From NCBI GenBank assembly GCA_023663465.1, contig JAMPHJ010000021.1, forward strand, positions 1-34,087: DNA of 34,087 nt, written 5' to 3'. This DNA comes from Muribaculaceae bacterium. Lineage in GTDB: Bacteria > Bacillota > Clostridia > Lachnospirales > Lachnospiraceae. Within the stretch, counting starts at the first letter, position 1. Every line of letters starts with the position of its first letter. A program made the translations under genes and the position numbers. Below, piece after piece: positions 17,024 to 25,521 of this stretch. The notes beneath the pieces were generated by a model. That model made no database searches. It was not told the DNA's origin and was given only the letters and a program-made list of their open reading frames with translations.

Positions 17024-17521
17024 ATGCATATCGTGTTACATCAGCCGGAGATACCGGCAAATACGGGAAACATAGGGAGAACCTGCGTTGCGACAGGAAC
17101 GCGGCTTCACTTAATCGAGCCGCTGGGGTTTCGGTTGGATGAGAAGTCGATCAAACGTTCCGGAATGGACTATTGGGATAGTCTGGACGTGACAAGATAT
17201 ATGAATTATGAGGAATTTTTGGCGCAGAATCCCGGCGCGAAAATATGGATGGCGACCACCAAGGCGAAGCGTACATACGCGGACGTTGCATTCGGAGCGG
17301 ATGATTTTATCATGTTTGGAAAAGAAAGCGGCGGGATACCAGAAGAAATCCTCGTGGAAAATGAAGAAACCTGTATCAGGATTCCAATGGTAAGCGATAT
17401 CCGCTCGCTCAACCTTTCCAATGCGGCGGCAATCGTACTCTATGAAGCGCTGCGGCAGAACGGGTTTAGCGGGATGCAGAGGGAAGGGGAGCTGCATAGG
17501 CTGCAGTGGAGAGAAAGGTGA
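17024..17521 (+). CDS. trmL: tRNA (cytidine(34)-2'-O)-methyltransferase TrmL
   Basis: A SPOUT-class methyltransferase that 2'-O-methylates the wobble nucleotide of certain leucine tRNAs using SAM. The 165-residue length fits. It opens with MHIVLHQPEIPANTGNIGRTC. The SAM-binding knot includes FGKESGGIPEEIL and IPMVSDIRSLNLSNAAAIVLYEALRQ, all family hallmarks. AGAAGGA is 11 bases upstream of the ATG, overlapping the end of the aminotransferase gene. The gene closes the operon, followed by palindromic copy B and then by the convergent histidine-kinase gene. Confidence 0.95.
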   Translation: MHIVLHQPEIPANTGNIGRTCVATGTRLHLIEPLGFRLDEKSIKRSGMDYWDSLDVTRYMNYEEFLAQNPGAKIWMATTKAKRTYADVAFGADDFIMFGKESGGIPEEILVENEETCIRIPMVSDIRSLNLSNAAAIVLYEALRQNGFSGMQREGELHRLQWRER

Positions 17522-17553
17522 TGGAGCGGGGCGAAAGGTGTGCAGACGGGACG

Positions 17554-17678
17554 GACAGAAATCCCACGAAGGCACGCTTGCGCTCTGTGAAAAACGCAGC
17601 GGTACTAAGCTTAAAAGCCGCGAACGGCTTTTTCGCTAAGTGCCGGCGTTTTTCAAAGGCCTTTGCGGGATTTATGTC
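17554..17678. repeat. Dispersed long palindrome, copy B
   Basis: Arms at 17554-17572 and 17660-17678 pair at 16 of 19 positions. The core repeats that of copies A and C: GTGAAAAACGCAGCGGTACTAAGC, split here as GTGAAAAACGC and AGCGGTACTAAGC, then an AAAGCCGC hairpin, CTAAGTGCCGGCG and TTTTTCA. It lies between convergent trmL and the histidine kinase gene and could terminate transcription from both sides. The arms are the most eroded of the four copies. Confidence 0.82.
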
Positions 17679-17723
17679 TGCTCTGCGGGATACTGGCTTG
17701 CGTGGTGTTTATTGATGCGCGGG

Positions 17724-19148
17724 TCAGTCTTCATCTTCTATCTCAGATTTGGGGAGGGAAAAGATAAATTCGGTGCCGACGCCTTCGGTGCTGATGACGT
17801 TGATATGTTCACTGTGGGACTGGATAATTTCTTTGGTGATAGAGAGACCAAGACCAGTCCCTTTTTTATCTTTTCCGCGGGAAAGATCCGTCTTGTAGAA
17901 ACGGTCCCAGATAAGTTTTAAATTGTCTTTGGGGATGCCGATGCCGGAATCTTTTATGCTGATAAATATTTTATTGTGTTTTTCGGTGGTCTCTAATTTG
18001 ATGACGGAATCGTGGTGGCTGAATTTAATTGCGTTGTCTAACAGATTGTAAAGCACCTGTTGGATTTTGCCCATATCTGCGGTGACGTACATTTCGTCGC
18101 CGGTCAGAATCAGTTCGATGGAAATTCTTTTTTCCCGGCAGGTTCCTTCAAAGGAAGCTGCTACATTGCGGATGGTCTGATTGATATCGAAATCGGTTTT
18201 TTCTAACATCATTCCCTTGGTATTTAAATTATTCAGGGTCAGCAGACTGTTGGTCAGTTTTGTCAGCCGTTCCGTTTCATTTAAAACGATGGTCAGATAT
18301 TTCTCATGCAGTTCGGGCGGAATCGTGCCGTCTAACATGGCTTCCAAATAACCTTTGATGGAAGTCAGGGGAGAGCGGAAATCATGGGAAATATTGGCAA
18401 CTAATTTTTTCTGGTTGTCCTCAGAGCTGGCGATTTCGCTTGCCATATAAGACAGTGTTGCAGCAAGATAGCCCATCTCGTCTTCGCTTTCTACGCTAAA
18501 CTCGTAATGCATATTTCCGCTTGCATATTGTTCCGTCGCTTCCGTAATTTTGCGCAGCGGAATATAGACGATTTCCGTAAAGAAAATCAGAATAATCATG
18601 GAAAGCAGAAAAAGAATGACCAGCATGATATAGGAAATATTGAGAAGGTCGTCCGTTTTTTCCTGGATACTGCTCATGGAGTCGTGGATGACTACATAGC
18701 CCTTAACTTTAAAATCAGACGTTATCGGCGCAAAAACGCTCAGCGTAGGTTCGGTAAAAGTGCCAAAAAAGTTTCCGATGGTGTAGTAAGACCCCTCTGT
18801 GACGGTGGGATTAAAATTCTCAATGACTACTTCGTTTCCGACGTCCATAGGAGCCGCGGAGTCCAGAATCATACGCCCGGAAGGATTGATAATCCAGATA
18901 GTGGCGTCCAGATAGGTATCCAAGGCGTCTAACTGGCTTTTCACTGCTTCCAGGGTCGTTTCCGTGTTGTACAAATCAGTGGCATAAGTATTGGCAATCA
19001 GCGTCGCCTCCCGGTAAAGTGCATTCGCCTGTTCTTTCGTCAATTGATCCGACGTCAGATTCGCTACAAAAGTAGCCACGACGATAAAGCCGAAAATACC
19101 GAAAATAATATATGCCAGGATGAATTTTAGATAGAGTGTCTTTCTCAT
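17724..19148 (-). CDS. Sensor histidine kinase
   Basis: A 474-residue membrane kinase. Helix 1 (about 8-30) and helix 2 (about 171-192) flank an extracytoplasmic sensor of about 140 residues. A HAMP linker follows (about 190-245). The HisKA box VANISHDFRSPLTSIKG has the phospho-acceptor H255. The HATPase domain shows the N box NLLDNAIKFS, KDSGIGIP and GTGLGLSI. It starts 20 bases after the stop of the response regulator gene on the same strand, so the two form one operon. The signal is unknown; PhoR/ResE-like architecture would fit envelope or phosphate sensing, but nothing in the neighbours decides this. Confidence 0.95.
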   Translation of the reverse strand: MRKTLYLKFILAYIIFGIFGFIVVATFVANLTSDQLTKEQANALYREATLIANTYATDLYNTETTLEAVKSQLDALDTYLDATIWIINPSGRMILDSAAPMDVGNEVVIENFNPTVTEGSYYTIGNFFGTFTEPTLSVFAPITSDFKVKGYVVIHDSMSSIQEKTDDLLNISYIMLVILFLLSMIILIFFTEIVYIPLRKITEATEQYASGNMHYEFSVESEDEMGYLAATLSYMASEIASSEDNQKKLVANISHDFRSPLTSIKGYLEAMLDGTIPPELHEKYLTIVLNETERLTKLTNSLLTLNNLNTKGMMLEKTDFDINQTIRNVAASFEGTCREKRISIELILTGDEMYVTADMGKIQQVLYNLLDNAIKFSHHDSVIKLETTEKHNKIFISIKDSGIGIPKDNLKLIWDRFYKTDLSRGKDKKGTGLGLSITKEIIQSHSEHINVISTEGVGTEFIFSLPKSEIEDED

Positions 19149-19168
19149 TTTTTCAAGGATGCTCCCTT

Positions 19169-19870
19169 TTAACTTCTTGTCTCGAATTTATAGCCGATGC
19201 CCCAGATGGTGGCAATCCGCCAGTTTTCATGGTCGTTAATTTTTTCACGAAGTCGCTTGATATGCACGTCCACCGTCCGGGTATCGCCGATATATTCATA
19301 ACCCCAGATTTGGTCTAGCAGCTGTTCCCTTGTGAAAACATGATTTGGGGAAGCGGCAAGGAAGTAGAGCAGCTCTAGTTCCTTAGGCGGCATTTCCACG
19401 GTCTGTCCCATGTAGATAACGGAATAATTGGTCTGGTTGACAATCAAATCGGGATATTCCACGCATTTGATGGCGGAAGTTTCCGCCGTAGGCGCTGCGG
19501 ATTTGTAGCGGCGCAGCACTGCCTTGACCCTCGCTACCAATTCTTTTGAATCAAAAGGCTTCTCCATATAATCGTCGGCGCCCAACTCCAGTCCCAGCAC
19601 TTTATCGAAGACTTCCCCTTTAGCGGAAAGCATGATAATCGGCAGGGAAGATTTGGCGCGGATTTCACGGCATACCTGATAGCCGTCGATACCGGGCAGC
19701 ATCAGATCAAGCAGCATCAGATTCGGCTCAAAACTTTCTGCCGCGGTCAAAGCAGATTCCCCGTCATTTACTATCATCGTCTCGAAACATTCTTTCGTCA
19801 GATAAAGTGAGATTAATTCTGCGATGTTATTGTCGTCGTCTACAATTAGAATTTTTTGTTTGCTTACCAT
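19169..19870 (-). CDS. OmpR/PhoB-family response regulator
   Basis: A 233-residue regulator. The receiver domain has the acidic pair DDD near residue 11, phospho-acceptor D55 in LLDLMLPGIDGY, and the conserved lysine in YMEKPFDSKELVARV. A C-terminal winged helix (about 135-230) reads ELLYFLAASPNHVFTREQLLDQIWGYEY and RTVDVHIKRLREKI. AAGGAG upstream on the minus strand supports the ATG. It is the first gene of the two-component operon. It is named by architecture only, and the regulon is unknown. Confidence 0.96.
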   Translation of the reverse strand: MVSKQKILIVDDDNNIAELISLYLTKECFETMIVNDGESALTAAESFEPNLMLLDLMLPGIDGYQVCREIRAKSSLPIIMLSAKGEVFDKVLGLELGADDYMEKPFDSKELVARVKAVLRRYKSAAPTAETSAIKCVEYPDLIVNQTNYSVIYMGQTVEMPPKELELLYFLAASPNHVFTREQLLDQIWGYEYIGDTRTVDVHIKRLREKINDHENWRIATIWGIGYKFETRS

Positions 19871-19918
19871 AGTTTGAATGCTCCTTGTTTTTTGCTTATA
19901 GAATTTGTATTTGTGATT

Positions 19919-19970
19919 GGGGCATGGGAGTGTGTGGGTATGGGGAAGGGGGGCTGGCGGGGCAGGGGGG
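19919..19970 (+). other. G-run cluster, possible G-quadruplex
   Basis: Seven or more runs of three to six G residues occur in about 50 bases upstream of the response-regulator start, running into palindrome C. It would be C-rich on the coding strand of that gene. Quadruplex formation is a prediction from composition only. Confidence 0.4.
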
Positions 19971-20097
19971 AATCCCGCGGGGGCGCGCTTTCGCTCCGTG
20001 AAAAACGCAGCGGTACTAAGCTTAAAAGCCGCTCGCGGCTTTTTCGCTAAGTGCCGGCGTTTTTCAAGGACCCCCGCGGGATTCCCCCCTGCCCCGC
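19957..20097. repeat. Dispersed long palindrome, copy C (perfect arms)
   Basis: Arms of 27 bases at 19957-19983 and 20071-20097 are exact reverse complements, and GC-rich. The core has the same boxes as copy B: GTGAAAAACGC, AGCGGTACTAAGC, an AAAAGCCGC/GCGGCTTTTT hairpin, CTAAGTGCCGGCG and TTTTTCA. It lies upstream of the response-regulator gene, so it is not in a simple end-of-operon position. Confidence 0.93.
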
Positions 20098-20266
20098 ACG
20101 TTCAACGGTCTTCCCTCTTCAAAACGCAATCACCATATCCACACAATCCGCTACACGTTCAGCCATATTCCCTTCAAAACGCAATTGCTATACCCACATA
20201 ATCCGCCACACGTTCAGCCATATTCCCCTTCAAAACGCAATCACTATACCCACACAATTCGCGCAC
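20098..20266. repeat. Three 55-57 base tandem direct repeats
   Basis: Units at 20098-20154, 20155-20209 and 20210-20266 each begin ACGTTCA, contain CTTCAAAACGCAAT, and end with an ATA(T/C)CCACA..ATCCGC-type segment. The second and third are the closest. The unit lies directly against the right arm of palindrome C. No ORF with a ribosome binding site is evident on either strand. Confidence 0.85.
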
Positions 20267-20324
20267 ACCCAACTATCTTCCGCAGCAACCACGCAAAGCA
20301 ATCCCTCCCGGCTTCCAAAACGTA

Positions 20325-20464
20325 GTTGCGTAGGATAGCCATATCAAAAGCCGGGTGCTATGACGCCGCCGGTCCTTAGGCGCTGTCCTTTAGCGCCTTA
20401 GTACCGCTGCGAGCGTCAACGCAGCGAGAGCGTGTCCGGCGTTGATATGGCTATCCTACGCAAC
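20325..20464. repeat. Dispersed long palindrome, copy D (inverted orientation, different arms)
   Basis: Arms of 23 bases (20325-20347 and 20442-20464, starting GTTGCGTAGGATAGCC) are exact reverse complements and unlike the arms of copies A-C. Read on the minus strand, the core again has GCAGCGGTACTAAG and TAAGGACCGGCG boxes around an inner hairpin (GGCGCT/AGCGCC). It starts about 100 bases beyond the mutS2 stop and could terminate mutS2 transcription. Confidence 0.88.
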
Positions 20465-20568
20465 GGACCTATAGGAATATCCCCCATTCCTCAACTTCCC
20501 CATTTCTCAACGCCCCCACTTCCCAGCGCTTTCATTCTGCCTTGCTCAAGCCCCGCCCGCGCGCTCTC

Positions 20569-22947
20569 TTATTGAAACTCCGCAATCGTAACCCCCGCAT
20601 CCCCTTCTCCATACTCTCCGCCCCGATAACTCTTCACATACTGGCAGCGTCTCAGATAATTCTGTACCGCCTTCCGCAGCGCCCCCGTCCCTTTTCCATG
20701 CACGATGCGCACGCTTGGGAGATGGGCCAGATAGGCGTCGTCCAGGTATTTATCCAGTTCCGTCAGCGCTTCGTCCACGGTTTTGCCTAACAGATTGATT
20801 TCTGTCGAGACGGAATAGGACTTAGACATTTTCAGGCTGCCTGTGCCGGTTCGTTGCGATTTGCCCACAGGTGTATCCGCTTTATCCTCAAGCAATACCA
20901 AATCCGCCAGCGGGACCTGCGAACGGATAATGCCGCACTGTACGAATAACTTGCCGTTTTTGTCCGGAAGGGAATGTACGGTGCCGGTAAGTCCCATAGA
21001 TACCACTTTGACGCTGTCTCCCAGTTTCAGTTGATTAGGTTTTAACTGCTTATGCGTCCGGGTATCCGGTTTGGGGATGGATAGTTTCGCATTTTTCTCG
21101 GAAATTTTATCCTGCACTTTCCGGCGGGAAGATTCTAAGTCTTTCATGGAAGCATTGGCTCCCGCTTTTCGGAAGGTACGGATGGTTTCGTCCGCCACAT
21201 CTTTTGCATCCTGTAGAATCTGCCGTGCTTCCTCATTGGCTTCGCGCAGAATGCGTTCCCTGGACTGGTCGATTTTCTCATGCTTAGATTTAAGACGTTC
21301 TTTTAGGGTCTTGATTTTCTCTTTGTAAGCCGCGATTTCCAGACGCTCTTTTTCAATCGTAACGCGGCTGTTTTCTAAGTCGGAGATTAAATCTTCAAAA
21401 CTTTCCTTATCTTCTGAGATATGCTTTCTGGCGTCTTCGATGATATAATCCGGCAGCCCTAGTTTGGAAGAGATGGCGAAAGCGTTGCTCTTGCCGGGGA
21501 TACCGATTAAAAGGCGGTATGTCGGACGGAGCGTCTCTACGCTAAATTCGCAGCAGGCATTTTCCACAAAAGGGGTGGAAAGCGCGTATACTTTTAATTC
21601 ACTATAGTGCGTGGTCGCCATCGTGCGGATGCCCCGCTGGTGAAGATAATCCAGAATGGCAATAGCGAGCGCGGCCCCTTCTGTCGGGTCAGTTCCGGCG
21701 CCCAATTCATCGAAGAGGCAGAGGGAATCCATATCCGCATGCTGCAGGATAGAGACAATCGTCGTCATATGCGAGGAAAACGTGGAAAGATTCTGCTCGA
21801 TGCTCTGTTCGTCACCGATATCCGCATAGACTTGTGTAAAAACAGACAATTCGGAACGGTCAAGCGCCGGAATATGAAGCCCCGCCTGTCCCATCAGCGT
21901 AAAAAGCCCCACGGTTTTTAAGGAAACGGTTTTACCGCCCGTATTCGGTCCCGTGATAATCAGTAAATCAAAATCCGTGCCCAGCGCAATATCAATCGGA
22001 ACGACTTTCTTTTTATCCAGAAGCGGATGCCGCCCTTTACGGATGCGAATCGTATGTTCCGTATGAAAAATCGGTCTGGTAGCGTTTTCTTCCAGCGCGA
22101 GGGACGCCTTGGCAAAGATAAAATCCAGCGTGGTCATAATCTGCTGGTTATCGGCAAGCGCCTCAGTATGCGCGCCCGCCTGCGCGCTTAAATCAGCGAG
22201 AATCGTCTCGATTTCTTCCTGCTCTTTTAGGAAAAGCTCTTTTAATTCATTGTTGAGGGCAACGACTGCAGCCGGCTCAATGAAAAAGGTGGAGCCGGTG
22301 GAAGATTGGTCGTGAACCATGCCGGGAACATGCCCTTTGTGCTCCGCTTTTACCGGAATACAATAACGGTCGTTACGCATAGTCACGACGGCGTCCTGCA
22401 GATAAGTCCGGTAGGAGCCGTTAATCATCGAAGTAAGCTGGGCATGGATTTTGTCGTTCGTAAGCGCCATGCTCCGTCTGATATGCTTCAAAGCCGGACT
22501 GGCATCGTCGGCAATTTCTTCCTCGGATAAAATACATCTGCGGATTTCGTTGGCAAGAAAAGTCAGGGGTTCCAGCCGCGTAAAATATTCTTCCAGCGTG
22601 TCGGCGGGAGTATCTTCCCTGTCGCTTCTGCCATAAGCCTTGATACGATTTACATTTTCCAGCATGGCAGCAATTTTAAGCAGCTCTGGTGCGGAAAGGG
22701 CGCTGCCCACTTCCAGAGATTTAAGACACATGCCCAAATCCCGGTTGCCGCCGAAAGAAGTAGAGCCTTTTTTAAAAATGCGGCTAAGCGCGTCCGCAGT
22801 CTGTGCCTGTGCCTGATTGATTTCTTCTAAGTCCGTCATGGGAACAAGCTCCCTGCAAAGTTTCCTGCCGGGGTCGGAAGTGGCTTTATCTGTCAGTTGC
22901 TCGATAATTTTATAATATTCTAAAGTACGCAATACTTTACTGTTCAT
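20569..22947 (-). CDS. mutS2: MutS2-family endonuclease/ATPase
   Basis: A 792-residue MutS2, linked in the literature to suppression of recombination and to ribosome-collision rescue in Firmicutes. The core and lever domains come first. The ABC-type ATPase has Walker A GPNTGGKTVSLKT near residue 335 and Walker B LCLFDELGAGTDPTEGAALA. A long charged coiled coil follows (about 515-630), then a KOW-like beta segment (LKLGDSVKVVSMGLTG). A C-terminal Smr nuclease domain (about 705-792) has EINLLGKTVDEALTELDKYL and RIVHGKGTGALR. It is complete and monocistronic, divergent from the HtrA-like gene. Confidence 0.96.
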   Translation of the reverse strand: MNSKVLRTLEYYKIIEQLTDKATSDPGRKLCRELVPMTDLEEINQAQAQTADALSRIFKKGSTSFGGNRDLGMCLKSLEVGSALSAPELLKIAAMLENVNRIKAYGRSDREDTPADTLEEYFTRLEPLTFLANEIRRCILSEEEIADDASPALKHIRRSMALTNDKIHAQLTSMINGSYRTYLQDAVVTMRNDRYCIPVKAEHKGHVPGMVHDQSSTGSTFFIEPAAVVALNNELKELFLKEQEEIETILADLSAQAGAHTEALADNQQIMTTLDFIFAKASLALEENATRPIFHTEHTIRIRKGRHPLLDKKKVVPIDIALGTDFDLLIITGPNTGGKTVSLKTVGLFTLMGQAGLHIPALDRSELSVFTQVYADIGDEQSIEQNLSTFSSHMTTIVSILQHADMDSLCLFDELGAGTDPTEGAALAIAILDYLHQRGIRTMATTHYSELKVYALSTPFVENACCEFSVETLRPTYRLLIGIPGKSNAFAISSKLGLPDYIIEDARKHISEDKESFEDLISDLENSRVTIEKERLEIAAYKEKIKTLKERLKSKHEKIDQSRERILREANEEARQILQDAKDVADETIRTFRKAGANASMKDLESSRRKVQDKISEKNAKLSIPKPDTRTHKQLKPNQLKLGDSVKVVSMGLTGTVHSLPDKNGKLFVQCGIIRSQVPLADLVLLEDKADTPVGKSQRTGTGSLKMSKSYSVSTEINLLGKTVDEALTELDKYLDDAYLAHLPSVRIVHGKGTGALRKAVQNYLRRCQYVKSYRGGEYGEGDAGVTIAEFQ

Positions 22948-23054
22948 AGAAAACCGCGCCTTTCTTACGCTTCAGGATAGATACTGTTATTATGTGACAG
23001 AGAAGCCGGAAGCAGGACTGTTACATGATTACTGTAAATATCATACCATAAAGG

Positions 23055-23083
23055 TTGTAAATTGACTACGAAAAAGATATACT
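23055..23083 (+). promoter_or_regulatory. Possible promoter of the HtrA-like gene
   Basis: TTGTAA (23055-23060) and TATACT (23078-23083) are spaced by 17 bases, about 88 bases before the start codon. Matches are four and five of six. The mutS2 promoter must lie elsewhere in the same 223-base divergent gap, but I could not place it. Confidence 0.4.
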
Positions 23084-23170
23084 TAAACGTGTATGAAATG
23101 ACGGGCAGAGCATGACGGGTCTGGTACTTGCCCCGGCATATCCCGGAAAGCGTTTACAAGGAGAAACATC

Positions 23171-24544
23171 ATGGCGGATGAGCATGAAAAGAAAACAGAG
23201 ACAGATGATTTAGCGCAGAAAACTCCCGGACAGGCGGAATATGCACCATCCATGCAGTCGGATTTTCTGCGGGAAAAAATAAAGCAGAAACCGGTCAACA
23301 AGAAAAAACTGCTGCGCAGGACGCTGATTACGGTAGTGATGGCGGTCGTGTTTGCCACCGTGGCATGTCTTACCTTCCTGCTTTTGGAGCCTGTAATCAA
23401 TAACTGGCTGCACCCGGAAGAGGAACCAGAAGAGGTACAGTTTCCGGAAGAGACCGTTATGGAAGAGATGAGTCCCGAAGACATGCTGACGGAAGATGCA
23501 ATAGAAGAAGAACCGGAACCGGTGGAAATAGAAGGCGAACAGATTGAAGAAATACTGTCTCAGGTAAAAATCGGATTAGAAGAATATCAGGCGGTGTACG
23601 ACGAGCTTTCCAGGCTTGCAAACGATGTCGGGCGGGCGCTTGTGACAGTGACCGGCGTTACTTCCGATGTGGATTGGTTTAACAATACCTATGAAAGTGA
23701 AGCGATGGCGTCTGGCGTGATTGTCGCCAACAACGGACAGGCGATGCTGATATTGGTCAGTACGAATGCTATTATCGATGCGGAAAGAATCGTCGTGACT
23801 TTTTGCGATCAGACACAGGCGGAGGCGGAAATGGTGCAAAGAGACGCCGCTACGGGATTTGCCATTTTATCCGTGTCGCTGCTTGCCATCGGGGAAGAGA
23901 CGATGGACGTGATTACGATTGCCAACCTCGGCAATTCCAATAGTAATAACATGCCCGGCACGCCTGTCATGGCGCTTGGCAGACCCACGGGGACAAACGG
24001 TTCCATATGCTATGGCACGATAACGTCCCTCGGCGCCACGATAGACCAGGCGGATGCCGCCTATAAACTGATAGACACCGATATTTACGGAAGCCGCAAT
24101 GCCACAGGCGTGTTGGTAAATCTTAAAGGTAGAATCGTGGGCATTATCGACAGCGCTTCCATAAGTGACGACAGGGGAAACCTGATATCCGCATACGGCA
24201 TTTCGGAGCTGAAAAGAATGATTACAAAAATGTCCAACGATCAGGAACGCGCCTATCTGGGCATTCATGGAACCGACGTACCGCAGGAAGCCCACTTGGA
24301 ATCCGGCATACCGATTGGCGCCTACATCAAAGAAATAGAAATGGATGCCCCTGCCATGACAGCAGGAATCCAGAGCGGGGACGTGATTATCCGCGTAGGG
24401 AATACAGAAATTATCACCTATAACGAACTGCTGGGCGTACTTTATAGCGCAGAGCCGGACGATATATTAAGCATTACCCTCATGCGGCAGGGGATGGATG
24501 GATTTAAGGAAATGCGGGTGTTGGTGACGCTTGGAAAATTGTAG
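23171..24544 (+). CDS. HtrA-like membrane protein with degenerate protease domain and PDZ domain
   Basis: A 457-residue protein with the HtrA/DegP layout: a cytoplasmic head, one membrane helix (about 50-73), an acidic linker (81-125), a trypsin-like fold (about 150-350) and a PDZ domain (about 360-455, SGDVIIRVGNTEI). The fold's landmarks can be aligned, but all three catalytic residues are changed. TNxxHV-type His becomes A200 (STNAII). TDLA-type Asp becomes G229 (ATGFAIL). The Ser of GNSGG becomes A311 (RNATGVLVN). It should therefore be a non-proteolytic, perhaps peptide-sensing or scaffolding, relative. AAGGAG lies upstream of the ATG. The YhaM-like gene follows after 29 bases, probably in one operon. 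Confidence 0.85.
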   Translation: MADEHEKKTETDDLAQKTPGQAEYAPSMQSDFLREKIKQKPVNKKKLLRRTLITVVMAVVFATVACLTFLLLEPVINNWLHPEEEPEEVQFPEETVMEEMSPEDMLTEDAIEEEPEPVEIEGEQIEEILSQVKIGLEEYQAVYDELSRLANDVGRALVTVTGVTSDVDWFNNTYESEAMASGVIVANNGQAMLILVSTNAIIDAERIVVTFCDQTQAEAEMVQRDAATGFAILSVSLLAIGEETMDVITIANLGNSNSNNMPGTPVMALGRPTGTNGSICYGTITSLGATIDQADAAYKLIDTDIYGSRNATGVLVNLKGRIVGIIDSASISDDRGNLISAYGISELKRMITKMSNDQERAYLGIHGTDVPQEAHLESGIPIGAYIKEIEMDAPAMTAGIQSGDVIIRVGNTEIITYNELLGVLYSAEPDDILSITLMRQGMDGFKEMRVLVTLGKL

Positions 24545-24573
24545 GTTAAGAAAATAAAGGGGGAAATCATACC

Positions 24574-25521
24574 ATGAAATATATCAAAGATTATAAAGAA
24601 GGCGACAGAATGTCAGATATTTACCTGTGTAAATATAAACAGGCTGCGGTAACAAAAAATGGGAAACCTTACGACAATGTGATTTTACAGGATAAAACCG
24701 GTACGGTGGACGCAAAAGTGTGGGACCCTAACAACGTAGGAATCGAAGAATTTGATTCGCTGGACTATATAGAAGTGTATGGGGAAGTAAACTGCTTCCA
24801 GGGCGCGCTGCAGGTGAATGTCAAAAGAATCCGGCGTTGTAAAGAAGGCGAATACGACCCGGCGGAGTACCTTCCCGTCAGCGATAAAAATATAGATGCG
24901 ATGATGGAAGAACTTCTACAATATATCGACAGTATCCAGAATCCCTATCTGCAGCAACTGCTACAGGCATTTTTTATAGAGGATGAAAATTTCAAAAAGG
25001 CGTTTTGCGCGTCCTCTGCGGCAAAAACCGTGCACCATGCCTTCCTGGGCGGTCTGCTCGAACATACGCTGAGTGTGGTAAAACTGTGCGACTATTATTG
25101 CAAACAGTATCCGCTGCTGAAAAGAGATTTGCTGCTTTGCGCGGCAATCTGCCATGACATCGGGAAAACGAGAGAGCTTTCCGCATTTCCCAAGAATGAT
25201 TATACCGACGACGGACAATTCCTGGGTCATATCGTAATCGGGACGGAAATGGTCGGAGAAAAAATCCGGGACATCGAAGGATTTCCGCCAGTGCTGGCAA
25301 ACGAGCTGAAACACTGCATTTTATCCCATCATGGCGAGTATGAATTTGGCTCGCCTAAAAAACCCGCCATCATGGAAGCTGTTGCATTGAATTTTGCAGA
25401 TAATACGGATGCCAAATTGCAGACATTTACGGAATTGATAAATAATGCGAAAGATACGGGCTGGCTGGGATTTAACCGGTTGTTTGACTCTAATGTGATT
25501 GTGACGCGAATAGAAGGTTGA
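24574..25521 (+). CDS. YhaM-like 3'-5' exoribonuclease (OB fold plus HD domain)
   Basis: A 315-residue protein with an N-terminal OB-fold nucleic-acid-binding domain (about 10-95, CKYKQAAVTKNGKPYDNVILQDKTG) and an HD phosphohydrolase-type domain. Metal ligands are visible in HHAFLGGLLEHTLSVVKLC and CAAICHDIGKTREL, with a later HHGEYEFGSP. This is the architecture of YhaM, an RNA- and DNA-trimming exonuclease in Bacillus. AAGGGGG precedes the ATG. It follows the HtrA-like gene by 29 bases. Its stop codon lies inside the left arm of a perfect hairpin. Confidence 0.88.
   Translation: MKYIKDYKEGDRMSDIYLCKYKQAAVTKNGKPYDNVILQDKTGTVDAKVWDPNNVGIEEFDSLDYIEVYGEVNCFQGALQVNVKRIRRCKEGEYDPAEYLPVSDKNIDAMMEELLQYIDSIQNPYLQQLLQAFFIEDENFKKAFCASSAAKTVHHAFLGGLLEHTLSVVKLCDYYCKQYPLLKRDLLLCAAICHDIGKTRELSAFPKNDYTDDGQFLGHIVIGTEMVGEKIRDIEGFPPVLANELKHCILSHHGEYEFGSPKKPAIMEAVALNFADNTDAKLQTFTELINNAKDTGWLGFNRLFDSNVIVTRIEG

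Noticed and set aside
19957..20097. Palindromes as integron attC sites
   Set aside because: attC sites keep the terminal boxes and vary the centre; here the centre is conserved and the arms vary. No integrase is present.
20098..20266. Tandem units as a CRISPR array
   Set aside because: Whole 55-57 base units repeat, with no constant repeat alternating with unique spacers, and no cas genes are present.
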